Source: Streptomyces sp. DvalAA-43
GTDB taxonomy: Bacteria > Actinomycetota > Actinomycetes > Streptomycetales > Streptomycetaceae
Assembly (NCBI RefSeq): GCF_900091725.1
Contig: NZ_FMBW01000039.1
Span: 124,001-188,000 of the forward strand
DNA length: 64,000 nt
Direction: 5' to 3'
Shown here in pieces: positions 27,947 through 37,775 of this stretch (position 1 is its first letter; every line of letters starts with the position of its first letter). The notes below the pieces were generated by a model. That model was not told where the DNA came from. It did not search any database and was given only the letters and a program-made list of their open reading frames with translations. The translations under genes and the position numbers were made by a program.

Positions 27947-29230
27947 ATGGCAGAACTGTTCCGAATGCCCGCCGTGGCCGCCGACGCGGCAACGGCCGTA
28001 CTGTCCGCCTGGCAGGTGGCGGAGGGAGCGTCGTTCACGAAGGACGACGCGCTGGTCTCCATCGAGACCGACAAGGCCGAGGTGGACGTCGCCGCCGAGC
28101 AGGACGGCGTACTGCTCAAGACCCTGTACGAGGCCGGGGTCGAGATCGAGGTCGGCGATCCGATCGCCGTGCTCGGCGCCGTCGGCGAGCAGGCCGGTGA
28201 CCTGGACGCGCTGCTGGCCGGACTCGGCGTCGTCGCGCCCGGCGAGGCCCCGAAGGCGGTGCGCCGGGACGTACCGGACGAGCCGGTGGCACGGCCCGCG
28301 GCCGCCCCGGCGTCCGGTGCGCCGGAACGCGCCGGGCGCGTCTTCAGCAGCCCGCTGGCCCGCAGGCTGGCCCGGGAGGCGGGCCTCGACATCGAGGCCC
28401 TCACCGGCACCGGTCCCGGCGGCCGCATCGTCAGGCGTGACGTCGATGCCGCGGTCGCGGCCCGCCGCACACCGGAGCCGCAACCGGCCCCGACCCCGGC
28501 TGCTCCCCCGGCGGCCGCCGTACCGCGGACCGCCGCGCCCGCCGACACCGGCGCGCACGAGGACATCCCGCACAGCCGCATGCGCCGGGCGATCGCCAGG
28601 CGCCTGACGGAGAGCAAGCAGCACACCCCGCACTTCTATCTGCGGGCCACCTGCGCCGTGGACGAGCTGCTCGCCCTGCGGCAGCGGATCAACGCCGTCA
28701 GCCCGGTCAAGGTCTCGGTCAACGACCTGCTGATCAAGGCCGTCGCCACGGCGCACACGCAGGTGCCGGAGATGAACGCGGTGTGGCAGCCGGACGCCGT
28801 CCGCCGGTTCAGCGCCGTCGACGTCTCGGTCGCCATCGCCACCGGGACGGGCCTGGTGACCCCGGTGCTGCGCGGGATCGAGAACCTGTCGGTGTCGGCG
28901 ATCGCCGCGCGCACGCGCGCGTACGCGGAGCAGGCACGGGCCGGGGCACTGCACCCCGCCGACCTCGAAGGCGGATCGATCACCGTCTCGAACCTCGGCA
29001 TGTACGGGGTCGAGGAGTTCGCCGCCATCATCAACCCGCCGCAGGCCGCGATCCTGGCCGTCGGTGCCGCACGCGACGAGGCGGTGGTCCGCGACGGTGC
29101 GGTCACCGTGGCGAAGGTGCTCGGCGTGGTCCTGTCCGTGGACCACCGTCCGGTGGACGGCGCCGTGGCGGCGCGCTGGCTCGCGGCCTTCACCGAGGCC
29201 GTGGAGAACCCGGTCCGGCTCGTCGTCTGA
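27947..29230 (+). CDS. Dihydrolipoamide acyltransferase (E2)
   Basis: A 427-residue E2 with one lipoyl domain (residues 1-80, lipoate Lys in IETDKAEVDV), an E3/E1-binding domain (SSPLARRLAREAGLDI ... GRIVRRDV) and a C-terminal CoA acyltransferase domain. The catalytic His and Asp are in VDHRPVDGA. A GGAGG precedes the ATG. The lipoyl domain starts MAELFRMPAVAADAATAV, where most E2 proteins have P-x-L-G/GE, so its surface around the lipoate differs slightly. It forms the core of the complex with the fused E1 encoded 37 bp upstream. Confidence 0.92.
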   Translation: MAELFRMPAVAADAATAVLSAWQVAEGASFTKDDALVSIETDKAEVDVAAEQDGVLLKTLYEAGVEIEVGDPIAVLGAVGEQAGDLDALLAGLGVVAPGEAPKAVRRDVPDEPVARPAAAPASGAPERAGRVFSSPLARRLAREAGLDIEALTGTGPGGRIVRRDVDAAVAARRTPEPQPAPTPAAPPAAAVPRTAAPADTGAHEDIPHSRMRRAIARRLTESKQHTPHFYLRATCAVDELLALRQRINAVSPVKVSVNDLLIKAVATAHTQVPEMNAVWQPDAVRRFSAVDVSVAIATGTGLVTPVLRGIENLSVSAIAARTRAYAEQARAGALHPADLEGGSITVSNLGMYGVEEFAAIINPPQAAILAVGAARDEAVVRDGAVTVAKVLGVVLSVDHRPVDGAVAARWLAAFTEAVENPVRLVV

Positions 29231-29248
29231 CCCCACCCCGGCGGGGCC

Positions 29249-29282
29249 GGGCGGACCGCGGCGTCACCGTCGCGGTCCGCCC
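29249..29282 (+). terminator. Hairpin between E2 and MFS genes
   Basis: A 12-bp perfect stem (29249-29260 with 29271-29282) and 10-nt loop lie 19 bp past the E2 stop. The MFS gene follows in the same direction at 29348, so it probably gives partial termination or 3' end protection. Confidence 0.55.
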
Positions 29283-29347
29283 GCCACCGCCACCCCTGGG
29301 CCGCAGTCCGCGTCAGGCGGCTGCCAGAGCACTCCAAGAGGACACCG

Positions 29348-30685
29348 ATGTCTTTGATCCGCGCTTCCCGCACGCCCGGTGCGGCCACACCGAACGAAAC
29401 CCCGCCCGATGCGCTCGGCGCGCTGGACCAGCGCAATCTGCGGCGGCTGATGCCGCTGCTGCTGGCCGCCTACATCATGTCGTTCCTGGACCGGACCAAT
29501 ATCGGCCTGGCCAAGGAACGCCTGGAGGTCGACCTCGGCATCTCCGCCGCGGCCTACGGGCTGGGCGCGGGGCTGTTCTTCCTCACCTACGCGATCTCCG
29601 AGGTGCCCAGCAACCTGATCATGTACCGGGTGGGCGCCCGCTGGTGGATCACCCGGATCATGCTCACCTGGGGCGTCGTCTCCGCCTGCATGGCCTTCGT
29701 GCAGGGTGAGAAGTCCTTCTACGCGATGCGGCTGCTGCTCGGTGCCGCCGAGGCCGGGCTGCTGCCGGGCATCCTGCTCTACTTCACGTACTGGTTCCGC
29801 TCCGAGATCCGTGGCAGGGCCATCGGCCTGCTCCTGCTCGGCGCCTCGATCGCCAGCGTCGTCGGAAACCCGCTCGGCGGACTGCTCATGGAGATGGACG
29901 GGCTCGGCGGCTGGCACGGCTGGCAGTGGATGTTCGTCATCGAGGGCGTCCCGTGCCTCTTCCTGGCCTTCGCCATCTTCAAGTACCTGCCCGACGGCCC
30001 GGCCAAGGCCCCCTGGCTGACGGCGGAGGAGGCCCGGCTGGTCCAGGAGGCGGTCACCCGCGAACAGACCGAGGGCGCCGAGGCGGCCGGCAACGGCTCC
30101 GGGTCCGGCTCGCTGCTGACCGTGCTGCGGGACAAGCAGATGCTGCTGGCCATCTTCGCCAACTGGACCCACCAGGTCGCCCTGTACTCGGTCGTCTACT
30201 TCCTGCCCGGCATCATCGGCGGCTGGGGCGATCTCTCGCCGTTCACCATCGGCCTGCTGACCGGACTGCCCTGGCTCACCGCGGCCGTCGGTGCCGTGCT
30301 GGTGCCGCCGCGCGCGACCACACCCCGGCGGTCCCGCAACTTCGTGGTGGTCGGTCTGCTGATGATGTTCACCGGCCTCATCGTCGCCGCCGTCGCCGGT
30401 CCCGTGATCGCGCTGCTCGGCTTCTGCTTCACCGGCCTGGCGTTCTTCGTGGTCCAGCCCCTGCTGTTCAACTTCCCCGCCACCCGGCTCTCGGGCAAGA
30501 CCCTCGCCGGCGGCCTGGCACTGCTCAACACCATCGGCATCACCGGCGGCTTCGTCGGCCCCTACATCATGGGATACGCCGAGGACGCCACCGGCAACCA
30601 TCTGTCCGGCCTGTGGGTGTCGATCGTCCTGCTGGCCCTCGGCGCACTGGCGGCCACCCGGCTGCGCTTCTCCCCCAAGGCCTGA
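29348..30685 (+). CDS. MFS transporter, anion:cation symporter type
   Basis: A 445-residue, 12-helix transporter. The opening MPLLLAAYIMSFLDRTNIGLAK is the signature of the ACS branch (phthalate, glucarate, galactonate and allantoate importers). EVPSNLIMYRVGARWWI and FTYWFRSEIRGRAIG fit the same group. The start has AGAGGACACCG upstream. Placed after E1/E2 and opposite two SDRs and a GntR regulator, it probably imports the acidic substrate of this catabolic locus. The substrate cannot be named from sequence. Confidence 0.9.
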   Translation: MSLIRASRTPGAATPNETPPDALGALDQRNLRRLMPLLLAAYIMSFLDRTNIGLAKERLEVDLGISAAAYGLGAGLFFLTYAISEVPSNLIMYRVGARWWITRIMLTWGVVSACMAFVQGEKSFYAMRLLLGAAEAGLLPGILLYFTYWFRSEIRGRAIGLLLLGASIASVVGNPLGGLLMEMDGLGGWHGWQWMFVIEGVPCLFLAFAIFKYLPDGPAKAPWLTAEEARLVQEAVTREQTEGAEAAGNGSGSGSLLTVLRDKQMLLAIFANWTHQVALYSVVYFLPGIIGGWGDLSPFTIGLLTGLPWLTAAVGAVLVPPRATTPRRSRNFVVVGLLMMFTGLIVAAVAGPVIALLGFCFTGLAFFVVQPLLFNFPATRLSGKTLAGGLALLNTIGITGGFVGPYIMGYAEDATGNHLSGLWVSIVLLALGALAATRLRFSPKA

Positions 30686-30831
30686 CGCACCCGATTCCCG
30701 AGGCACACCGGGGCGCGGGTCATCCCGGGACACCCCCACCGACAGAGGTGATCCTGCGGGTGCCCGCACCCCGGACCGGTTCCCGCTCGAACCGGAACAG
30801 CCGCGGACCCCGTCGGCCAGCGTGGATCCGC

Positions 30832-31770
30832 ATGCCCCACACCGAGATCGAGATCACCGCGGAACTGGTCCAGGATCTGCTGCGCGACCAGCACCCCGAC
30901 CTGGCCGATCGCCCCGTGCGGCTCGGCGCGCGCGGCTGGGGCAACCAGCTGTGGCGGGTCGGCGACGACCTCTCCGTCCGGCTGCCCTGGGCGACACTGT
31001 CCGCGGACGCGCTGCTGCGCAAGGAGCACGACCGGCTTCCCGCTCTCGCCCCGGGGCTTCCGCTGCCGGTCCCCGTCCCGCAGCGCCTCGGCGAGCCCTC
31101 CGAGCGGTTCCCACGGCCCTGGATCGTCACCACCTGGGTGCCGGGAACGCCCGCCGACCACGCCCCGCCACGCGCGCCGCGGAGGCGGCCGACTCCCTGG
31201 CAGCGTTTCTGACCGCTCTGCACCGGCCCGCACGACGGGGCGCCGACCGGCCGTGACCGCGGAGGGCCGCTGACCGACCATGCCGAGGGGTTCGCCCGGT
31301 CCTTGGCCTCGGCCACCGAATCGGGGCTGATATCCGACCCGGACGCCGTCCGCGCCGTCTGGAAGGGCGCCGTCGCCGCGCCCGCCTGGACGGGGCCGGC
31401 CATATGGCTGCACGGCGATCTGCACCCGGCCAACGTCCTCACCTCGGACGGCGCCTTCTGCGGCGTGATCGACTTCGGCGACCTCTGCGCGGGCGATCCG
31501 GCCTGCGATCTCGCCGCCGCCTGGCTCCTGCTGCCGGACGGCGCCGTCGACCGCTTCCACGACGCCTATCAGCCGGCCCCGGACCCGGCGACGCTGCGCC
31601 GCGCCCGCGGCTGGGCGGTGCTGAAGGCCCTCGTCCGCATCTTCATCGGCGATGCGGGCGACCACGGCCGTCCGGGGGGCAAGCCCACCTGGGGCCCGCC
31701 CGGCCACGCCTCGCTGCGACGCCTCACCGCGACGCTCGACCACTCCGGCTCCCCCGCCCCGAAGAAGTGA
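30832..31770 (+). pseudogene. Aminoglycoside-phosphotransferase-family gene with two frame changes
   Basis: Three pieces of one APH-type kinase can be read. The first frame starts at ATG 30832 (MPHTEIEITAELVQDLL, TTWVPGTPAD) and stops at 31212. The next piece lies one frame over at about 31170-31240 (AAEAADSLAAFLTALHRPAR). The last returns to the first frame at about 31250 (GGPLTDHAEGFARSL) and carries the catalytic WLHGDLHPANVL and the metal-binding VIDFGDL, ending at 31770. The two shifts compensate, so either the gene is dead or the sequence has two local errors in this GC-rich stretch. Normal members are about 300 residues, which fits the full span. Confidence 0.8.
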
Positions 31771-31940
31771 CCTGAGCCACGCGGACGTCGTACGGCACCG
31801 GAGGCATCCCGGTGGAGCAGACGACCTGGGCCGGACCGGTCCCCCATGTCTCATGTCACGTTCCGGAATGTGAGCAGTGCTGCCCGGAGAGCGATCGGGC
31901 CTCTAGTCTGGCCGGTGCAGCTGGTTCGCCCTGTCCGCCA

Positions 31941-32104
31941 GGCAGGTGCGTCGTAAGAGGGAACCCGGTGGGAATCCGGGACTGCCCCGCAGCGGTGAGT
32001 GGGAACGACCGCCGTCATACGCACTGGATCCGGCCGGATCCGGGAAGCGACGGCCAGTAGGTGTCTGCCTTCGGCAGACGTGCCCGCGAGTCCGAAGACC
32101 TGCC
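31941..32104 (+). ncRNA. Cobalamin (B12) riboswitch
   Basis: The closing helix GGCAGGT (31941-31947) pairs with ACCTGCC (32098-32104). Inside are the conserved cobalamin-riboswitch elements in order: AGAGGGAA, the GGTGGGAATCCGGGACTGCC block, CCCGCAGCGGTGA, and the B12-box region CGGCCAGTAGGTG. The hairpin TCTGCC-TTCG-GGCAGA lies in the variable part. It sits 180 nt ahead of metE. In this family adenosylcobalamin or methylcobalamin binding lowers expression, so B12-independent methionine synthase is made only when B12 is scarce. Confidence 0.93.
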
Positions 32105-32284
32105 CGTTGCCCGCACCCGAACCCTCGTGTGCGGACATCCCGGTGACCTCGTGGGCGGGTCGGCGTACATACCTGACGGAAGACCGCGCCCCTGGCGTGC
32201 TCGGGCCCCGTCCGGTTCGTCATCCCTTCGCGCCTGTGTCCCGTCCCCGGGATCTCAAGGAGTCATCTCGCGAAGGAGATTTCC

Positions 32285-34603
32285 GTGACAGCACAGCCCG
32301 CAACCGCGGCAGCACGCGCCACCGTGTACGGCTACCCCCGCCAGGGCCCGAACCGGGAACTGAAGAAAGCCATCGAGGGTTACTGGAAGGGTCAGGTCAC
32401 CGCCGACGCCCTCCGGGAGACCGCGGCCGAGCTGCGCCGGTCCAACTGGCGGCAACTGGCGGACGCCGGTGTCCACGAGGTGCCCACCGGCGACTTCTCC
32501 TACTACGACCACGTCCTGGACACCAGTGTCATGGTCGGCGCCGTCCCCCCGCGGCACCGTGAGGCCGTCACGGCCGACGCGCTCGACGGCTACTTCGCGA
32601 TGGCCCGCGGCACCCAGGACGTGGCGCCGCTGGAGATGACCAAGTGGTTCGACACCAACTACCACTACCTCGTCCCCGAACTCGGCCCGGACACCGTCTT
32701 CGCCACCGACTCCGCCAAGCAGGTCACCGAGCTGAAGGAGGCCCTCGCGCTCGGGCACACCGCCCGGCCGGTGCTGGTCGGCCCCGTCACCTATCTCCTG
32801 CTCGCCAAGCCCGCCCCCGGGGTGGCGGCCGACTTCGAACCGCTGACGCTGCTGGACCGGCTGCTGCCCGTCTACGCCGAGGTGCTCGCCGACCTCCGCG
32901 CCGCCGGCGCGGAGTGGGTCCAGCTCGACGAGCCCGCACTGGTCCAGGACCGCACCCCGGCCGAGCTGAACGCCGCCGCCCGCGCCTACCGTGAGCTCGG
33001 CGGCCTGACCGACCGGCCCAAGCTGCTCGTCGCCTCGTACTTCGACCGGCTCGGCCAGGCGCTCCCCGTACTGGCGAAGGCCCCCATCGACGGTCTGGCA
33101 CTGGACTTCACCGATGCCGCCGCCGCCAACCTCACGGACCTGGCCGCCGCCGGCGGGCTGCCCGGCAAGCGACTCGTCGCGGGCGTGGTCAACGGGCGCA
33201 ACATCTGGATCAACGACTACGAGAAGTCGCTGGCCATCCTCGCCACGCTCCTCGGCCTCGCCGACCGGGTCGACGTGTCCGCCTCCTGCTCCCTGCTCCA
33301 CGTCCCGCTCGACACGGCGTCGGAACGGGACATCGAGCCCCGGATCCTCCGCTGGCTGGCCTTCGCCCGGCAGAAGACCGCCGAGATCGTCACCCTCGCC
33401 GAGGGCCTGGCCCAGGGCACCGACGCGATCGCCGCGGAGATCGCCGCCAACCGGGCCGACCTCGCCGCACGCGCGCACTCCCCCCTCACCCACGACCCCG
33501 CCGTACGCGCCAGGACCGCCGCCGTCACCGATGCCGACGCCCGTCGCTCCCAGCCGTACACCGAGCGCGCCGTCGCCCAACGGGCCCATCTGAAGCTGCC
33601 GTTGCTGCCCACGACCACCATCGGCTCGTTCCCGCAGACCGGTGAGGTGCGTGCGGCCCGCGCCGACCTGCGCGCGGGCCGGATCGACACGGTGGGCTAC
33701 GAGGAGCGCATCAGGGCCGAGATCGGGGAGGTCATCTCCTTCCAGGAGAAGACCGGTATCGACGTCCTGGTGCACGGCGAACCCGAACGCAACGACATGG
33801 TCCAGTACTTCGCCGAGCAGCTCACCGGCTACCTCGCCACCCAGCACGGCTGGGTCCAGTCCTACGGCACCCGCTATGTCCGCCCGCCGATCCTGGCCGG
33901 TGACATCTCCCGCCCCGAGCCGATGACGGTGCGCTGGACCTCGTACGCCCAGTCGCTCACCGACCGCCCGGTCAAGGGCATGCTGACCGGGCCCGTCACC
34001 ATGCTGGCCTGGTCCTTCGTCCGTGACGACCAGCCGCTCGGCGACACCGCCCGGCAGGTCGCCCTCGCGCTGCGCGACGAGGTCGGTGACCTGGAGGCCC
34101 AAGGCACCTCGGTCATCCAGGTCGACGAACCCGCCCTGCGCGAGACCCTGCCCCTGCGCGCGGTGGACCGCGCCGCGTATCTGGAGTGGGCCACCGAGTC
34201 GTTCCGCCTCACCACCAGCGGTGTGCGTCCGGACACCCAGGTCCACACCCATATGTGCTACGCGGAGTTCGGCGACATCGTCCAGGCCATCGACGACCTC
34301 GACGCCGATGTCATCAGCCTGGAGGCCGCGCGCTCCCACATGCAGGTCGCCCGCGAACTCGCCGCACACGGCTACCCGCGCGAGGCGGGACCCGGTGTGT
34401 ACGACATCCACTCCCCGCGCGTGCCCGACGCGGCCGAGGCTGCCGCCCTGCTCCGCAAGGGGCTGAAGGCCATTCCCGCCGAACGGCTGTGGGTCAACCC
34501 CGACTGCGGTCTGAAGACCCGTGGCTGGCCCGAGACCAGGGCGTCGCTGGAGAACCTGGTCACCGCGGCCCGCACGGTCCGCGGGGAGCTGCCCGCGTCC
34601 TGA
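32285..34603 (+). CDS. metE: Cobalamin-independent methionine synthase
   Basis: A 772-residue enzyme that transfers a methyl group from 5-methyltetrahydropteroyl-triglutamate to homocysteine without B12. It has the double-barrel layout. The N-terminal barrel begins [20 protein letters not shown], which is the family's hallmark. The C-terminal barrel holds the zinc ligands in [10 protein letters not shown] and [10 protein letters not shown] plus a Glu between them. The GTG start follows AAGGAGA. The riboswitch upstream implies the genome also encodes a B12-dependent MetH. Confidence 0.97.
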   Translation: MTAQPATAAARATVYGYPRQGPNRELKKAIEGYWKGQVTADALRETAAELRRSNWRQLADAGVHEVPTGDFSYYDHVLDTSVMVGAVPPRHREAVTADALDGYFAMARGTQDVAPLEMTKWFDTNYHYLVPELGPDTVFATDSAKQVTELKEALALGHTARPVLVGPVTYLLLAKPAPGVAADFEPLTLLDRLLPVYAEVLADLRAAGAEWVQLDEPALVQDRTPAELNAAARAYRELGGLTDRPKLLVASYFDRLGQALPVLAKAPIDGLALDFTDAAAANLTDLAAAGGLPGKRLVAGVVNGRNIWINDYEKSLAILATLLGLADRVDVSASCSLLHVPLDTASERDIEPRILRWLAFARQKTAEIVTLAEGLAQGTDAIAAEIAANRADLAARAHSPLTHDPAVRARTAAVTDADARRSQPYTERAVAQRAHLKLPLLPTTTIGSFPQTGEVRAARADLRAGRIDTVGYEERIRAEIGEVISFQEKTGIDVLVHGEPERNDMVQYFAEQLTGYLATQHGWVQSYGTRYVRPPILAGDISRPEPMTVRWTSYAQSLTDRPVKGMLTGPVTMLAWSFVRDDQPLGDTARQVALALRDEVGDLEAQGTSVIQVDEPALRETLPLRAVDRAAYLEWATESFRLTTSGVRPDTQVHTHMCYAEFGDIVQAIDDLDADVISLEAARSHMQVARELAAHGYPREAGPGVYDIHSPRVPDAAEAAALLRKGLKAIPAERLWVNPDCGLKTRGWPETRASLENLVTAARTVRGELPAS

Positions 34604-34660
34604 CGGCGGGCGCCCGACGGGCCGGGGTGCCGAGGGGCACTCCGGCCCCGGCGCGACCGT

Positions 34661-34698
34661 CCGGTGCACGGCAGAGAACCTTCTCGGCCGTGCACCGG
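34661..34698 (+). terminator. metE terminator
   Basis: A 12-bp perfect stem (34661-34672 with 34687-34698) encloses an inner GAGAA/TTCTC stem, so the whole unit folds as one long hairpin. It lies 58 bp after the metE stop and just before the convergent HAD gene end at 34722. It probably serves both transcripts. Confidence 0.75.
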
Positions 34699-34721
34699 GC
34701 GGTGCGAGTGGTCGGCCCCGG

Positions 34722-35501
34722 TCAGGCCGGCACTTCGGATTCGGTTGCCTCGGCCAGCAGGGAGATCTCGGCTGCGACCGCCTCCGGGTCGGCCGCGACC
34801 GTGACGTGTGCGACCTCGTCCAGGCCCGGGTGCGAACCGACGCGGACGGCCCTCTCCGCGTTCCGCAGGAGATCGAGGTCGTTGATGTCGTTGCCGAATG
34901 CGGCGTACTCCGTGATCCCCAACTCCCCGAGGGCTTCCCACTTCGTGGTCGAACCCGGCGCGAAGTCGATGATCGCCTCGTCGAGATGGTGATTGACCGT
35001 CATCCCCAGCCCCCGGCCCGCCTCCGCGAGTGCCGCCATGTCCGACGCGCCGACGACGAGGAACTTCACGACCTCGGGAAGCTCGGCCATGTCCACCATG
35101 CTCGCGAGGCCGTCCTGATCGACACGGCCCCGGATCGGGTGGTCCGCGGGTCCGGTGTAGGCGTAGTCCCACAGCCCGTCGGCGAGGTAGGTCGCCTCGT
35201 ACCGCCCGACCGCGTCCATCAGTGCGCCGAGCGTGGTGGGGTCGAATGCGGCGCGGGCCCGGACCCGGCTGTCGACCGAGACGAGGCTCCCGTTCCCGCC
35301 GATCAGCATGGCGGCCGGAAAGGCTCCGCCGAGGACCGGCAGGAGGTCCCGGACCGGCCGGGCGGAGGCGAACACCACCCGGTGGCCGACACGCTCGCAC
35401 GCGCCGATCGCCGCGAGAATCCGCTCGTCGATCGTTCGCCCGTCGAAGCAGAGCGTGCCGTCGATGTCGAAGACCAAGGTGCGGGCGCGAAGTTCGATCA
35501 T
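34722..35501 (-). CDS. HAD-superfamily (Cof-type) phosphatase
   Basis: A 259-residue hydrolase. Motif I is [12 protein letters not shown] near residue 10, motif II SAR (VVFASARP), motif III the Lys in [11 protein letters not shown], and motif [13 protein letters not shown]. The large C2B-type cap (residues 85-190) places it with Cof/sugar-phosphate phosphatases. It dephosphorylates small phosphorylated metabolites in the cytoplasm. It is a single gene convergent with metE, so no context helps to define its substrate. Confidence 0.9.
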   Translation of the reverse strand: MIELRARTLVFDIDGTLCFDGRTIDERILAAIGACERVGHRVVFASARPVRDLLPVLGGAFPAAMLIGGNGSLVSVDSRVRARAAFDPTTLGALMDAVGRYEATYLADGLWDYAYTGPADHPIRGRVDQDGLASMVDMAELPEVVKFLVVGASDMAALAEAGRGLGMTVNHHLDEAIIDFAPGSTTKWEALGELGITEYAAFGNDINDLDLLRNAERAVRVGSHPGLDEVAHVTVAADPEAVAAEISLLAEATESEVPA

Positions 35502-35642
35502 GGCTGGATTCTATCCGGGCCGCCGACGGCGCCGAGGTGCCGCCCATGGCCTCGCCGGATGCCTCCGCCCGGCCCGGCACGGACATCCTGCCGGTGCGGT
35601 GCGGTGGGCGGGAGATCCGTGGATGGGCCTATCTTGGCGCCT

Positions 35643-36038
35643 ATGCAGTTCTACACGATCGGCCAGGCCGCCCGACTCCTGGGCGTGAGCCCCGACACCG
35701 CACGACGCTGGGCCGACGCCGGCCGGGTGGCGACCCGGCGCGACGAGGGCGGGCGGCGGCTCATCGAGGGCAAGGACCTTGCCGAGTTCTCCGTGGAGCT
35801 GGCCAAGGGCGGTGGCGGTGAGGAGGACGCTTCGTACACCTCGGTCCGCAATGCCTTTCCCGGGATCGTCACCGCGGTGAAGCTGGGTGATGTCGCCGCC
35901 CAGGTGGAGATCCAGGCCGGCCCGCACCGGCTGGTGTCGCTGCTGACGCGGGAGGCCGTGGAGGAGTTGGGGCTGGAGGTCGGGATGGAGGCCACGGCCC
36001 GGGTGAAGTCGACGAACGTGCACATCGACCGCGTCTGA
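35643..36038 (+). CDS. MerR-like helix-turn-helix protein with Mop (molybdate-binding) domain, copy 1
   Basis: 131 residues from ATG 35643. An N-terminal MerR/excisionase-like helix-turn-helix (FYTIGQAARLLGVSPDTARRWADAGRV) is followed by a Mop/TOBE domain from about 65 (RNAFPGIVTAVKLGDVAAQVEIQAG, STNVHIDRV). Mop domains bind molybdate or tungstate in oligomers. It probably senses molybdate and controls or buffers Mo-related genes. A paralogue lies at 38385. Between the two sit a truncated xanthine dehydrogenase, an M24 protein and a sulfite-oxidase-like protein. Confidence 0.9.
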   Translation: MQFYTIGQAARLLGVSPDTARRWADAGRVATRRDEGGRRLIEGKDLAEFSVELAKGGGGEEDASYTSVRNAFPGIVTAVKLGDVAAQVEIQAGPHRLVSLLTREAVEELGLEVGMEATARVKSTNVHIDRV

Positions 36039-36060
36039 CCGGGCGGCGGCCGGGAACCCG

Positions 36061-36987
36061 GTCTCCCGGGCGGTCGCCACCGGTCCGCCCGGCGGCCACA
36101 TCGCCGACGCGCGGGCCGCCCTCCTGCCCGACGGAAGCTTCGAACTGGGCGTCGGCACCGCCGAGTTCGGGAACGGAACCACCACCGTGCACCGTCAGAT
36201 CGCGGCGGGTGAACTCGCCACCACCGTCGACCGCATCACCGTGCGCCAGTCCGACACGGACGTCGTACGGCACGACACGGGCGCCTTCGCCTCGACGGGC
36301 GTCGTGGTCGCGGGCAAGGCCACCCTCCGCGCCACGCGCGCCCTGGCCGACCTGCTCCTCGACTTCGCCGCCGTCCACCTCGGTGTCCCGCGCGCCGACT
36401 GCCGGCTCACCGAGGAGGCGGTGCTCCACCCCGACGGGCGCCTGCCCCTCAAGGAGCTGTACGCGGCGGCGCAGGCGGTCGGTGTCGGCTTCGCCGCCGA
36501 GGGGCACTTCGGCGGTACCCCGCGATCGGTCGCCTTCAACGCGCAGTGGTTCCGGATCGCCGTGGACCCGGGCACCGGGGAGATCCGCATCCTGCGCAGC
36601 GTGCACGCGGCCGACGCGGGCCAGGTCATGAACCCGATGCAGTGCCGCGGCCAGGTCGAGGGCGGTGTCGCCCAGGCGCTGGGCGCCACCCTCTTCGAGA
36701 ACGTCCGCATCGACGAGGGGGGCGAGGTCGAGACGGCCGCCTTCCGCCGCTACCGGCTCCCCCAGTACGCCGACATCCCGCGCGCCGAAGTCCACTTCAT
36801 GGAGACCGCCGACGCCATCGGGCCACTGGGCGCCAAGTCGATGAGCAAGAGCCCCTTCAACCCGGTCGCGCCCGCCTTCGCCAACGCGCTCCGGGACGCG
36901 ACGGGCATCCGGTTCACCCGGCTCCCCCTCACCCGCGACCGGGTGTGGCAGGCGCTTTCGGATCAGAGAGTGAGCAGCTCCTCGTAG
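36061..36987 (+). pseudogene. 5'-truncated xanthine dehydrogenase, molybdenum-binding subunit
   Basis: About 300 residues matching only the C-terminal part of a large Mo-cofactor subunit: PDGSFELGVGTAEFGNGTTT, VRQSDTDVVRHDTGAFASTG, DPGTGEIRILRSVHAADAG and GPLGAKSMSKSPFNPVAPA. Full subunits are 700 residues or more. The frame is open upstream but similarity ends near 36085, close behind the Mop gene stop at 36038. The first possible start is GTG 36187. The catalytic Glu region (GAKSMSKSP in place of the usual GAKGVGE) is altered. FAD and iron-sulfur subunits are missing. This is a remnant, consistent with a deletion next to the Mop gene. Confidence 0.8.
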
Positions 36988-37652
36988 AATCCGCCGAACT
37001 CCCGCTCCCGGTCGACGAGATGGATCTCCAGGATCCAGTGGCAGCGGCGCCCGGCGGTGTCGGTGCGCCGCATCGGGGTGTCGTTGGCGGGCGTGATGTA
37101 CGACTCCATGTCCGCGCCCTCGATCGACTCGTGCGGGAACTCCCCGACCAGATGCCCGGCGTGCCAGCAGCCCAGCTCCCAGCCGGCCTCCGCCGCCAGC
37201 CGCTCGATCTCGGCGTACAGCCGCGCGCCGGTGATCTCCGGGTCGGCCTCGAAGAAGCGCCGCCCCGCCGCGAAGACGTTCGGCAGGTCGTCGCGCAGCC
37301 GGTGCTTGACGGGGTCGCCGCCGAGGACGAAGGTCCGCCCGAAGTCGGCCTCGTACTCCTCGAAGATCGGCCCGAAGTCGGCGAACACGATGTCGTCCGT
37401 GCCGATCACCCGGTCCGGTGGATTCTCCCGGTACGGCATCAGGGTGTTGGGCCCGGAACGCACGATGCGCTTGTGCCAGTGCCGGGTCGTGCCGAACAGC
37501 TCGTTCGCCAGGTCCCGGATCCGGTCGCTGACCGCCCGTTCCCCCTCGCCCGGCGCGACCAGTCCGCGTTCCTCGATCTCCGTGAAGAGCCCCGCGGCCT
37601 TCGCCTGGGCGTCCAGCAGCCGCGCCGAGCGCGTGGGTTCGTCATCCGCCAT
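36963..37652 (-). CDS. M24-family (creatinase/aminopeptidase P-like) protein
   Basis: 229 residues from ATG 37652; a TTG at 37688 would add 12. The pita-bread fold motifs can be seen: HWHKRIVRSGPNTL, IVFADFGPIFEEYEADFGRTF (two Asp ligands), CWHAGHLVGEFPHE (His ligand) and ILEIHLVDRE (Glu ligand). It is shorter than aminopeptidase P because it lacks the N-terminal domain. It may be a dimetal peptidase or hydrolase. Its 3' end overlaps the remnant xanthine dehydrogenase by 25 bp, tail to tail. Confidence 0.85.
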   Translation of the reverse strand: MADDEPTRSARLLDAQAKAAGLFTEIEERGLVAPGEGERAVSDRIRDLANELFGTTRHWHKRIVRSGPNTLMPYRENPPDRVIGTDDIVFADFGPIFEEYEADFGRTFVLGGDPVKHRLRDDLPNVFAAGRRFFEADPEITGARLYAEIERLAAEAGWELGCWHAGHLVGEFPHESIEGADMESYITPANDTPMRRTDTAGRRCHWILEIHLVDREREFGGFYEELLTL

Positions 37653-37775
37653 GCGGCCGACCGTAGCCATCCGGATCGACTCCGGCAACGGGATTCCTCT
37701 CCGGCCGGGGTGTCCTGGCGGGCGGGCGTCGACCGTGTCCGCCGCGCCGCCGTCACCGTACGGAGCAGGCCGTTG

